Origin: JBBREP01 sp963716525
GTDB lineage: Bacteria > Actinomycetota > Acidimicrobiia > IMCC26256 > PALSA-610
DNA length: 64,000 nt
Assembly (NCBI GenBank): GCA_963716525.1
Contig: OY970315.1
Coordinates: forward strand, 4,340,001-4,404,000
Direction: 5' to 3'
Translations under genes and position numbers: made by a program
Shown here: positions 27,547 through 36,559 of the stretch, piece by piece
Layout of the letters: each line of letters begins with the position of its first letter
How positions within the stretch are numbered: position 1 is the stretch's first letter
The notes under the pieces: model-generated
What the model saw: only the letters and a program-made list of their open reading frames with translations
The model's database searches: none
Told to the model about the DNA's origin: nothing

Positions 27547-27580
27547 GAGAACTCCTGCACCCACCTACCCAGGAGTTCTC
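27547..27580 (+). promoter_or_regulatory. Hairpin sequestering the ribosome-binding site of the micropeptide
   Basis: GAGAACTCCTG (27547-27557) and CAGGAGTTCTC (27570-27580) are perfect 11-base complements around a 12-base loop. The AGGAG of the Shine-Dalgarno (27571-27575) is fully inside the 3' arm and the ATG follows at 27584. Translation should be blocked when the hairpin forms, which gives an on/off RNA switch (thermometer, small-RNA or ligand controlled, or melted by a translating ribosome). Confidence 0.75.
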
Positions 27581-27583
27581 AAA

Positions 27584-27685
27584 ATGCGCAAGTTCACGAA
27601 GGCCGCCCTCGCCGTCCTCCCGGTCGTCGCGCTCGCCGTCGCGCAGTACACGCCTGTGCTCGCGGACGGCGTGTCGCATCACTGA
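27584..27685 (+). CDS. 33-residue exported micropeptide precursor
   Basis: ATG 27584, eight bases after AGGAG, to TGA 27683-27685. The peptide begins MRKFTKAALAVLPVVALAVA, a textbook signal sequence (basic n-region, hydrophobic core), and ends QYTPVLADGVSHH. Signal peptidase could cut after AVA (13 residues left) or after VLA (leaving DGVSHH). Its last seven bases overlap the 3' end of the convergent kinase/repeat gene (stop at 27679). Small exported pro-peptides are used as signals by other systems (Phr-type), but no homologue is recognised. The sequestered ribosome-binding site implies tight control. Confidence 0.7.
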   Translation: MRKFTKAALAVLPVVALAVAQYTPVLADGVSHH

Positions 27686-30600
27686 TTGGCGAGACGAAGG
27701 AGGCGAGGCACAAGCCATCGCCTCACTACCTCGTCAGGCTTTGCTGACTCAACGAAGACGAGGCCCACGGACACGAGTTCGCGGGCTTTGTCGTGCCCGC
27801 GTTCGGCGAGCAACGCGGCGCAGATCGCTCGGTGAACCGCCCACTGATGCGGGTAGGTCGGGCTCACGATTTGGCCGACCAACCATTCCACACGTGGCCT
27901 GACGTCGCGAGGACCCAATGCCATAACCAGAGGCCCAGGGTAGAAGGCATTGAAGCGCTCACGGGTTGCGCCACTCTGCTGCAAATAACGCCAGCGCCGG
28001 CGAAGCAGCTCATTCGCCCCATCTCTGTCGCCCCTGAGCAACAGGATGAGGGCAGCGTCGTTCGCAGCGCCAATAGGGAAATCCTCGGACAGGCCTGTCC
28101 ATGGTGGACCATTGAGCGCGCGCAACGCTAGACGTGCGACAACGTGAGCCACATGCGAATCTTTGATGTCGTCGGCGCGGATACCTCGGACGCGGCCGAG
28201 CCAAAGGCGCACCACGTCTGGGTACAGGCGCGTCGAAAATCCAGCGGCACGCGATCGCGCGCACTCATCAAGGTCTCGCAACCCCTCATCGATGGCTGAC
28301 CCCGCTGCTATTTCGCTTGCGCGGCGCATAGCGCGGCAGATAGAGCCGGTCCGCCTGATCGATCGGATAGTGAGCCGCCTCGTCCATCCACTCGGCAGCG
28401 TCGGTCGCACGATCGAGTTCAAGCGCCGTCTCTGCGGCGAGCATCGCGAGCGCAGAGATACGTGTCGTCGCGTCAAGTTCCTTTGCAGTTGAGATCGCGC
28501 GCGTCACAATGTCGAGCGCCGCCGAGGGATCTACGATGATCACGACGCTTGCTGTCTCAAAGGCAACTTCGCAGAACGCTCTCCTGTCACCAAGCGCTTG
28601 CAATTCGCGTGCCGCCGCCTCGGCTGCTTGGACGTGCGGGATGACGCTCTCCCCCCGCTGGTTCGCGAAGTAGTGGCCGCAAAGTGCACGCTGGATCTCG
28701 AGCCTCGCGGCCATTGTCTTGTCGCCTCTGGCCCTGGCTCCTTCGGCGGCTTGTTGGGCGAGCGTGGCGGCTTGTTCGTAGTTGCCGCGGCGTTTGAGGA
28801 GCTCGACGTAGGTGCTCGTGAGCTGGTCGCGGCGGCGGCTGTCGGGAATGCGGACCAACGCTGCCGCGGCAGCGCGCTCGGCGTCGTCGTACTCCCCCGT
28901 CGCGAGATGCGCCTCGGCGCTGACCGCGAGCGCCTGCGTGCCGACTTCGTCGTCTTGGGCCGTCCAGCGGTCGGCAAGGGTGCCGCTGCGTTCGAACTCG
29001 CCCCGCCGCAGCAGCAGCTCGGCCTCCAGCGTGTCGGCCGTACCGGGCGCAGGCTCCTCACCGGTCTCCCGCACGAGCGCGGTCCAGCGATCGGCATTGG
29101 CGAGAGCGAAGCGGTCGAGCGCCACGCGTGCGGCGCGCGCCGACACCGCACCGACGAAGGCCGACTCCTCCACTGCCCCGAGCTCGAACGCCGCGGCAGC
29201 GTGGTGCGCGACTGCCTCGGGTTCGGTCGCGGCGTCGTCGAGCCGATGGGCGACCGTCACATGCGCGGCGCGCCGCGTGCCGGTGTCGAGCCGGTCGTAC
29301 GCCACCTCGCGGAGCAGCGGGTGCGTCCACTCGGCTTCGGTCGATGCGGGGATCGACGAGTCGGGTCGGAGCCGAACGAGCCCGCTGCGACACAGCACAC
29401 CGAGCGCGTGCGTCACACCGATCGTCTCGGGCCAGAACACCTCGCCGCACGCCGCCGCGAGATCCAGCTCGACCTTTGCCGTCGCACCAACCCGGGCGAG
29501 ACGCTGGCCGATCAGCACCCGCACGTCGGCCCTCGTCGACGGGCTGGGCGCGGGAGCGACCTCGACCTCCGCCTCGGCCTGCGCCAGCGCGAGCTCGCCG
29601 CGAGCAGCGGGTTGCCGCCCGCGAGCTCGACGGCCTCGGCGCCGGCAAGGTCGACGATCACGTCGTCGGCCAGCGGCCCGAGCGCGAGGGTGCGCACGTC
29701 GAGGTCGTCGCCGTCGACCGCGCCAGGTCGGGCGCCGAGCCACAACGCTCCGGCGATCCCGGGCCGGAACGCGAGCCGTGCAAGCAGATCGACCAGATCG
29801 GCCGCGGCATGGTGGAGATCGTCGACGACCGCGACCGGTCGCTCGCACGCCGCGACGAGCGCGGCCACCGCATCCGCGATCGCTGCCGCATCCGCGTCCA
29901 CGCTGCCCCCGGATTCGACGCCGGTGACGTGCGCGACGACGTCGGCATGGTGCTCGCCCAGCACCTCGACGAGCCCGGCATGGTCGCCGACTCGCCGCAC
30001 CCACGGCGCGAGCACCCGCAGGTCGTTCACAGCTTCGGTGCACGTGGCTCGCAGCACCGTGGCGCCGTCGGCCGCGGCGCGCGCCGCGGCCGTGTCGAGC
30101 AGCCACGACTTGCCCATCCCAGGCGCCGCGGTCACGAGCATGCCGCGCAACTCGCCCGCGGCGTGCGCCGCATCGATCATGCCGAGCAGCTGCGCGACCT
30201 CGAGCTCGCGGCCGTGGCGCGCCGTACGCGCGATCGCAGCTCCGGCCGGGCTCGGGCGGGCGGGTCCTTCGTCGAGCACGATGGGCGGCGCCACCACGGG
30301 CACGACCGCCGCACCCGCCAGCGCGTACAAGCGATCCGCGACCGCCGCAGCGGTCGGGCGGGCGGCCGGCTCCGCGGCGCAGCACGACTCGACGAGGGCA
30401 CGGGCGTCGGGGGCAACGGCCGCGGCTTCGAGCGCCGATGCGCTGGTGGCGACGTCCATGGCGCCGGTCAGCGCTTCGAGCAGCATCACGCCGAGTGCCC
30501 ACACGTCGAGCGCTGGGGTCACCACTTCGTCCGGTGCGGCATACGCGGTGGTCGCCACGAGCGCCGGCGCACCGTCGACCCAGCCGTCGAGCGTCACGCC

Positions 30601-31074
30601 ATCAAGGGCGGCGGCACCGAAGTCGACGAGGACCGGCCCGTGTGCGGTGAGCAACACGTTGCCGGGCTTCACGTCGCGATGCACGACGCCGGCGGCGTGC
30701 GCGGCCGCGAGCCCTGCCGCGACCGGTGCGAGCGCCGCCGCGGCGGCGGCCGCTTCGAGTCGCCCCTCGTCGAGCAGCATCGCGAGCGTGCCCGCGTCGA
30801 GCAGGGGCGTCGCAAGGTAGGGCTCGGCGCCCTCCTCACCGACGGCGAACAACGCGACGACGTGATCGTGATGGATCCGGCGTAGCGCCGCCGCCTCACG
30901 CGCCATGCGGGCGCGGGCGAACACGTCGTCGGGGTCGCGCAGGAGCTTCAGCGCGACGAGGATGCCGTCACCGTCGGCTCTCCACACCTCCGTGTCCTCA
31001 CCGCCGCCGAGCCAGCGGTCGAGCCGGAACCCACCGATCACGCTGCCCGGCGCCGGCACCAGCCCGACGCGCAC
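27679..31074 (-). CDS. Ser/Thr protein kinase - AAA ATPase - helical-repeat protein (two frameshifts)
   Basis: About 1130 residues from GTG 31074. Residues 16-270: kinase with invariant Lys K43 (VALKLL), catalytic loop VVHRDVKPGN and DFG (VDFGAAAL), no membrane span after it. Residues about 300-500: AAA/STAND ATPase, Walker A APGMGKSW, Walker B VAVVDDLHH. The remainder is TPR-like helical repeats (EYDDAERAAAAALVRI, GNYEQAATLAQQAAEGAR). The frame breaks near 29608 (one base missing) and near 28330 (one base extra), both inside recognisable sequence. No C-terminal LuxR HTH is seen, unlike LAL regulators. The last kilobase has visibly lower GC than the kinase part. It lies 33 bases after the DMT gene, in the same direction, and overlaps the micropeptide gene tail-to-tail. 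Confidence 0.82.
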
Positions 31075-31106
31075 GCCGGGAGTCTCGCGCGGGCCCCGAG
31101 AACCTG

Positions 31107-31967
31107 TCAGGCGGCGGTCAACGAATCGGTGTCGCTTTGCGAGAGACGCCACACGCACGCGGCCGCAGTTGCTGCGGCGAGGGCGAGGAGCAGCACGTTG
31201 CCAGCGGCGCCGATGTCGATCGTCTCGTGGAAGAGCGCGATGCCGAGCACCGACGCGGTGATGGGCTCGACTGTCTCGTTGATCGGCAGCCCGGCGCCGA
31301 TCTCCGCGCCCTGGAACATGCTCTGCGCCAGCCAGAGCCCGGTGAAGGTCGCCACTGCGAGCGCATAGGGCTCCCAGTGGGTGAGCACCGCGAGAGGGCC
31401 CTGCGTGACGAGGTGCGCGAACGTCTTGGTGAGCGCCGAGTTGACGCCGTAACAGAGTCCGGCACCGAGCCCGAGGCACACCGCCCGGTGCGGGCCGTGC
31501 AGATGTTGGGCGACGCCGACAACCGCGCCTACCGCCGCGCCGAACACGAGCAGCGCGGGCAGCCAGCGCGCGAACGACGCCGACGACGCGCCCTCGCTCG
31601 GCGCCGCGCGGTAGAGGAACAGCGCGAGGCTCGCGCACAACAGCACCGCCAGCGCGATCTCCTGGTGCGTCACCCGCCGGTTCCGCCACCGCGCGGCGAG
31701 CGGGATCGCGAACAGCAGGTTGAGCGGCAGGATCGGCTGCACGAGCACGAGCGAACCGACGGTGAGCGCGGTGGCGTGGAGCCCGTACGCCCCGACGTCG
31801 CACACCATGCCGACGATCCACCGGCGCCGCTTCGCGAGGCGTTTCAGCAGCGCCGGGTCCAGCGCGTCGCCCGCGTGCTCGTACACCTCGCGATGCTCGA
31901 GCGCGTTGCCGATCCCGAAGAGCGCGGCCGCACCAAGCGCCAGCAGTGCCGCGATCGCGTTTCTCAC
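31107..31967 (-). CDS. DMT-superfamily (EamA-like) membrane transporter
   Basis: 286 residues from GTG 31967 with about ten hydrophobic spans. Two halves repeat the EamA pattern: an N-terminal AALLALGAAALFGIGNALEH and a C-terminal LPINETVEPITASVLGIALF, with the Pro-Glu-rich motif before the last spans. Likely an exporter of small metabolites; substrate unknown. It lies between the parE-like gene (103-base gap) and the kinase gene (33-base gap), all on the minus strand. Confidence 0.9.
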   Translation of the reverse strand: MRNAIAALLALGAAALFGIGNALEHREVYEHAGDALDPALLKRLAKRRRWIVGMVCDVGAYGLHATALTVGSLVLVQPILPLNLLFAIPLAARWRNRRVTHQEIALAVLLCASLALFLYRAAPSEGASSASFARWLPALLVFGAAVGAVVGVAQHLHGPHRAVCLGLGAGLCYGVNSALTKTFAHLVTQGPLAVLTHWEPYALAVATFTGLWLAQSMFQGAEIGAGLPINETVEPITASVLGIALFHETIDIGAAGNVLLLALAAATAAACVWRLSQSDTDSLTAA

Positions 31968-32070
31968 CGCGCACCCCCAATGCGAGACGTCAGGTTCGTG
32001 TCCTCGAAGACGAGGGTACCCACCACGTGCCGATCGCAACGCGCCATTCCGGGATTGCATTCCCGCGGCG

Positions 32071-34029
32071 TCAGATGTCGAGAAAGCGCACGTCCTTGGC
32101 GTTGTGCTGGATCCACTGCCGCCGGTGCTCGACGTCGTCGCCCATGAGCTTGCCGAGGATCTCGTCACACACCGACGCCTGGTCGACGTCGATCTGCACG
32201 AGCGTGCGTGTGGCGGGGTCCATGCAGGTTTCGCGCAGCTCCGGGTAGTCCATCTCGCCGAGGCCCTTGAAGCGAGCGAACACGAGCTGGCGGTTGCGGT
32301 GCTCGTCGATGACGCGTGCGCGCGCGGCGTCGTCGGCGACGTACACCTTCTTCCCGGAGATCTCCGCCGAGTAGAGCGGCGGCTGCGCCACGTACAGGCG
32401 GCGCGCCTCGACGAGCGGGAACATCTGCCGGAAGAAGAACGTGATGAGCAGCGTGCGGATATGGCCGCCGTCGACATCGGCGTCGCTGAGGATCACAACG
32501 CGCTCGTAGCGGACCTTGTCGAGGTCGAAGTCGTTGCCGATACCGCCGCCGATCGCGGCGACGAGCGCCTGGATCTCGGTGTTGGCGAGGATCTTGTCGA
32601 GACTCGCCCGCTCGACGTTGAGCACCTTGCCGCGCAACGGCAGGATCGCCTGCGTACGCGGATCGCGCGCGTCGCGCGCCGATCCGCCGGCCGAGTTGCC
32701 CTCGACGATGAACAGCTCCGTGCCCTCGGCCGCACGCTGCGAGCAGTCGGCGAGCTTGTCGGGCATGCCGACGCCCTCCAGCGCGCTCTTGCGCCGCGTG
32801 AGCTCGCGCGCCGCCTTGGCCGCGGTGCGCGCCTTCGCGGCCGTGCTGGCCTTGGCCACGATCGCCTTCGCGGGGTTCGGGTGTTCCTCGAGCCAGCGCC
32901 CGAACCGCTCGTTAGTGAGCCGCTCGACCATCGAACGGATCTCGGTGTTGCCGAGCTTCGACTTCGTCTGGCCTTCGAACTGAGGCTCGGCGAGGCGCAC
33001 CGAGACGATCGCGGTGAGCCCCTCGCGCACATCGTCGCCCTGCAACGACGCGTCCTTGCCCTTGGCGAGATTGCGGTCCTTGGCGTACTTGTTGATCGCG
33101 TTGGTGAGCGCGCGCTTGAAGCCCTCGGCGTGCATCCCGCCTTCGGTGGTGGAGATCCCGTTCGCGAACGTGTGCAGACCTTCGTGGAAGCCCGTGTTCC
33201 ACTGCCACGCCACCTCCACGTCGCCTTCGGGCTCGGTGGCGCTGAAGTAGCCGACGTCTTTGAACAAGGGCTCCTTGACCTGGTTGAGATGGCGCACGAA
33301 GTCGGAGATGCCGCCGTCGTAACAGAACGTCTGCTGATCGCGGTGGCCTGGCCGCTCGTCGGTGAACACGATCGTGAGCCCGCGGTTGAGGAACGCCATC
33401 ACCTGTAGGCGCTCGAGCACCGTGGCCGCACGGAACTCGACCTCCTCGAACACGCTGGGATCGGGCCAGAACGTGACCGTGGTGCCGTTGCCGGCCCGGC
33501 CGGCCTTGCCCGTGAGCTTCAGCTTGCCCTGCGGCACGCCGGGGCGCACGGCGCGCCCGTCGCGCACCGCCGCGTAGCTCTGGCGGTACACGTTGCCCTC
33601 GCGGCGCACTTCGAGATCGAGCCGTGAGGAGAGCGCGTTCACGACGCTGACGCCGACGCCGTGGAGCCCCCCACTGACCTTGTAGCCACCACCACCGAAC
33701 TTGCCCCCGGCATGCAGCGTGGTGAGCACGATCTCGGCGGCCGACTTGCCCTTGTACTGCGGGTGCTCGTCGACCGGGATGCCGCGCCCGTTGTCGTTGA
33801 CCCGGCAGCCGCCGTCGGCCAGGAGCGCGACGTCGACCCGCGTCGCGTAGCCCGCCATCGCCTCGTCGACCGCGTTGTCGACGACCTCCCACACCAGATG
33901 GTGCAGACCGAGCGTGCCGGTGGACCCGATGTACATGCCCGGCCGTTTGCGCACGGGGTCGAGCCCCTCGAGCACCTGGATGTGCTCGGCGTTGTAGTCA
34001 CCGGAGCCCCGGCCTGCGGCGGTCGCCAT
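32071..34029 (-). CDS. parE: DNA topoisomerase IV / second gyrase subunit B
   Basis: 652 residues, uninterrupted. GHKL ATPase motifs: VDNAVDEAM, DNGRGIPVD, GGLHGVGVSVVNALSS. TOPRIM motifs: LFIVEGNSAGGSARDARD (EGNSA where GyrB has EGDSA), LPLRGKVLNVERA and LSDADVDGGHIRTLLITFF. It lacks the long insertion of proteobacterial GyrB. ATP-driven strand passage, supplying the B subunit for the parC-like product encoded 10 kb away. TATCCT lies six bases before ATG 34029 without a Shine-Dalgarno, so the mRNA is probably leaderless. The genome presumably has another gyrBA pair. Confidence 0.93.
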   Translation of the reverse strand: MATAAGRGSGDYNAEHIQVLEGLDPVRKRPGMYIGSTGTLGLHHLVWEVVDNAVDEAMAGYATRVDVALLADGGCRVNDNGRGIPVDEHPQYKGKSAAEIVLTTLHAGGKFGGGGYKVSGGLHGVGVSVVNALSSRLDLEVRREGNVYRQSYAAVRDGRAVRPGVPQGKLKLTGKAGRAGNGTTVTFWPDPSVFEEVEFRAATVLERLQVMAFLNRGLTIVFTDERPGHRDQQTFCYDGGISDFVRHLNQVKEPLFKDVGYFSATEPEGDVEVAWQWNTGFHEGLHTFANGISTTEGGMHAEGFKRALTNAINKYAKDRNLAKGKDASLQGDDVREGLTAIVSVRLAEPQFEGQTKSKLGNTEIRSMVERLTNERFGRWLEEHPNPAKAIVAKASTAAKARTAAKAARELTRRKSALEGVGMPDKLADCSQRAAEGTELFIVEGNSAGGSARDARDPRTQAILPLRGKVLNVERASLDKILANTEIQALVAAIGGGIGNDFDLDKVRYERVVILSDADVDGGHIRTLLITFFFRQMFPLVEARRLYVAQPPLYSAEISGKKVYVADDAARARVIDEHRNRQLVFARFKGLGEMDYPELRETCMDPATRTLVQIDVDQASVCDEILGKLMGDDVEHRRQWIQHNAKDVRFLDI

Positions 34030-34075
34030 GAGCCGAGGATACGAGACGGTTGCGACGGCTTCGGGGAGGCCCGGA

Positions 34076-34534
34076 TCAGGCGAGGTAGCGGCTCACGGTG
34101 TCGATCACGGCCGCGGGCTTGCTCTCGCCGTCGATGTCGACCGTGATGCGCACGACCGCCTGCACACCGCCCGGCACCTCGACGACCTCGGCCACCTCAC
34201 CACGCGCGCGGATTCGTGCGCCGACCTTCACGGGTGTGATGAACCGGGCCTTGTTCACGCCATAGTTGATGCCCATCGAGATGTTGCTCACGTGCACGAG
34301 CTGCGCGAGGAACGACGCGCAGAGGCTCATCGTGAGGAAGCCGTGCGCGATCGTGCCGCCGAACGGGCCCGCCGCGGCCCGCTCCTCGTCGACGTGGATC
34401 CACTGGCGGTCGTCGGTGGCGTCGGCGAAGCGGTTCACCCGGTCCTGGGTGATCTCGAGCCACTCGGTGGGACCGAGCGCGGTGCCCACCGCGTCGATCA
34501 GGGCCTTCGGGCCGTCGAACGTGGTCGCCGTCAT
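34076..34534 (-). CDS. MaoC-family (R)-hydratase / enoyl-CoA hydratase 2
   Basis: 152 residues, a single hot-dog fold. The hydratase-2 motif is visible: RFADATDDRQWIHVDEERA with the catalytic Asp and His, followed by GTIAHGFLTMSL. The start is ATG 34534, with TAGTTT seven bases upstream (leaderless style). It hydrates trans-2-enoyl-CoA to the (R)-3-hydroxy form. It is divergent from an SDR gene, 37 bases between starts; the SDR may oxidise its product. Confidence 0.93.
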   Translation of the reverse strand: MTATTFDGPKALIDAVGTALGPTEWLEITQDRVNRFADATDDRQWIHVDEERAAAGPFGGTIAHGFLTMSLCASFLAQLVHVSNISMGINYGVNKARFITPVKVGARIRARGEVAEVVEVPGGVQAVVRITVDIDGESKPAAVIDTVSRYLA

Positions 34535-34571
34535 GCGCCGCAAACTACTTCGGCCAACTACGTTCCCCGTC

Positions 34572-35340
34572 ATGCAGATCGACGGTGCGGTAGCGGTGGT
34601 GACGGGTGGTGCGTCGGGGCTCGGCGAAGCGACAGCGCGGCGGTTGCACGCGGCATGGCGCGAGCGTGGTACTGCTCGACAAGAACGCCGAGCGCGGTGC
34701 AACGGTCGCGCAGGAGCTCGGGGCGAAGGCCTTGTTCTGCGAGACCGACGTGACCTCGGCGGAGTCGGTACAGGCCGCCGTCGACGCGGCCGCCGAGCTC
34801 GGTGTGCTGCGTATAGCGGTGAACTGCGCCGGTAGCGGGATGGCCGGCCGCACGATCAATCGTGACGGTGCGCCGCACGACCTCGGTGTGTTCGAGTGGG
34901 TGATCAAGCTCAACCTGATCGGCACGTTCAACGTGGCCCGCCTCGCCGCGTCGGCGATGAGCAAGAACGAACCGAACGAGGGCGGCGAGCGCGGCGTGAT
35001 CGTCAACACCGCGTCGATCGCGGCGTTCGACGGGCAGATCGGCCAGGTCGCCTACTCGTCGAGCAAGGGCGGCGTGGTCGGCATGACGTTGCCGATGGCG
35101 CGCGACCTCGGCGTGGTGGGGATCCGGGTGATGACGATCGCACCCGGCAGCTTCGACACGCCGATCTTCGGCATCGCCGCCGACGAGATGAAGGAAGGCC
35201 TCGCCTCGATCGTGCCCTTCCCCACCCGCATGGGCGACCCCGACGAATACGCGCACCTCGTGCAGCACATCGTCGAGAACGCCTACCTGAACGGCGAGGT
35301 CATCCGCATCGACGGCGCGGTGCGCTTCCCGCCGAAGTAG
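34572..35340 (+). CDS. SDR, 3-hydroxyacyl-CoA dehydrogenase type II (HSD10) like (frameshifted)
   Basis: The start is ATG 34572 (MQIDGAVAVVTGGASGLGEA), with TACGTT seven bases upstream and no Shine-Dalgarno. The base T34656 appears to be extra: removing it joins RRLHAA to GASVVLLDKNAERGA and restores the fold. Downstream is undamaged: NCAGSGMAGRT, catalytic SIAAFDGQIGQVAYSSSKGG, and APGSFDTPIFG, the last two characteristic of HSD10-type enzymes. About 255 residues. It oxidises 3-hydroxyacyl-CoA or hydroxysteroids with NAD. Convergent with an amidohydrolase, five bases apart. Confidence 0.87.
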
Positions 35341-35345
35341 CGCGG

Positions 35346-36536
35346 CTATGCGGTCTGCACGAGCGACAAGCCGTTGTCGCGCATGATCGTGCGGATCTCG
35401 CCGTCGTCGAAACCGGGCAGGTCGTGCACGAACGAGCACGGGTCGGCGAGGCCCTCGGCGTGCGGGTAGTCGGAGCCGAACAGCATGCGGTCGGCGCCGT
35501 GCAGATCGCGCAGTAGCGGGAGATCGTCCTCGTAGTAGGGCGAGATCCACACGTGCTCGCGCAACTGCTCCGAAGGGTCGACCTCGAACGCGCTCGGGCG
35601 CTGCGCGTACGCCTTCCCGAAGTAGGCGTAGAGGTCGGCCACCCACGACGAACCGGCCTCGATCGTGGCCACCCGCAGGCGCGGGTGGCGCGTGAACACA
35701 CCGCCGCAGACCAGCGCGCCGATCGTGTCGTGGATCGGGCGGTGCCCCGTGAGCAGACCGGTGAGGGGGTTGTAGCGGAACGCCTGCATCTCGCCGCCCG
35801 CACCCCAGTCGGCCGCGTAACGGTTGTAGCCCGCGTCACCCGAGTGGTATGCCGCGGTGATGCCGGCTTCGGCAATGCGCGCCCAGAACCCGTCGTACAC
35901 GCGGTCGGCCGGCGAACGCGAGAAGTTGGGGCCGCGCACCGGACCCGGGCGCATCACGACGACCTTCGCACCCTGCGCGAGCGCCCACTCCACTTCCTGC
36001 TCGGCGCGGTGCGGGTCGGCGAGCGTGAGGTACGGCGCGGCGTAGAGCCGGTGCGCGTAGTCGAACGTCCAGTCGTCGTGCATCCATTCGTTGAACGCGT
36101 GGAACGCGACGTGCGCGGCCTCAGGGTCGTCGACGAGCGCCTCCTCCATCCCCACACCCAAGGTCGGGAAGAGGAACGCGGCCTCGATGTGCTGGTCGTC
36201 GAGCTGGGGAACACGCGCCGCCGGCTCGCGGTACTCGGGGTGGATCGGCTCCAGGTCGCCGAACGCGGCACGGATGTCGTCGCCCGCGCGCTTGCCGCGG
36301 AAGTACTCGTCGAGTGACCCGGGCCGGGCGACCGGGTCGAACAGCGGGTTCGGGATGAAGCGGTTCACCTTGCCCGCGACGAGGAGCCGGCGCTTGCCGT
36401 CGATGTCGGCCCACTGCATCGTGCGGCGCTCCCAGCCCTTGGGGATGTGCCGCGTGAAGGCATCGGGCGCCTCGTAGTAGTGGTGGTCGGCATCGAACGC
36501 CCGGAAGCCGAGATCGGTGTATGTGACCGTCGCCAT
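35346..36536 (-). CDS. Amidohydrolase-2 family metal-dependent hydrolase
   Basis: 396 residues from ATG 36536. The metal site is indicated by DADHHYYE at about residue 15, the H in YHSGDAGYNRY, an EAGSSWV strand, and FGSDYPHAEG with the C-terminal Asp. Actinobacterial members of this length occur in steroid, terpene and aromatic catabolic clusters as decarboxylases or hydrolases. Promoter element TATCCT six bases before ATG. Divergent from an SDR gene; the two -10 elements overlap. Confidence 0.92.
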   Translation of the reverse strand: MATVTYTDLGFRAFDADHHYYEAPDAFTRHIPKGWERRTMQWADIDGKRRLLVAGKVNRFIPNPLFDPVARPGSLDEYFRGKRAGDDIRAAFGDLEPIHPEYREPAARVPQLDDQHIEAAFLFPTLGVGMEEALVDDPEAAHVAFHAFNEWMHDDWTFDYAHRLYAAPYLTLADPHRAEQEVEWALAQGAKVVVMRPGPVRGPNFSRSPADRVYDGFWARIAEAGITAAYHSGDAGYNRYAADWGAGGEMQAFRYNPLTGLLTGHRPIHDTIGALVCGGVFTRHPRLRVATIEAGSSWVADLYAYFGKAYAQRPSAFEVDPSEQLREHVWISPYYEDDLPLLRDLHGADRMLFGSDYPHAEGLADPCSFVHDLPGFDDGEIRTIMRDNGLSLVQTA

Positions 36537-36542
36537 CGCGTG

Positions 36543-36552
36543 AGGATACGTT
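36543..36552. promoter_or_regulatory. Overlapping divergent -10 elements
   Basis: On the minus strand TATCCT (36548-36543) is followed by six bases and ATG 36536. On the plus strand TACGTT (36547-36552) is followed by seven bases and ATG 36560. The two hexamers share bases 36547-36548. Neither gene has a Shine-Dalgarno. This looks like a compact bidirectional promoter giving two leaderless mRNAs. Confidence 0.55.
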
Positions 36553-36559
36553 CCCGGCC

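Noticed and set aside
27385..27583. c-di-GMP riboswitch before the GGDEF-EAL or micropeptide gene
   Set aside because: I looked for the GEMM-I conserved core (GACGCAAAGC-type) and a GEMM-II pattern on both strands and did not find either.
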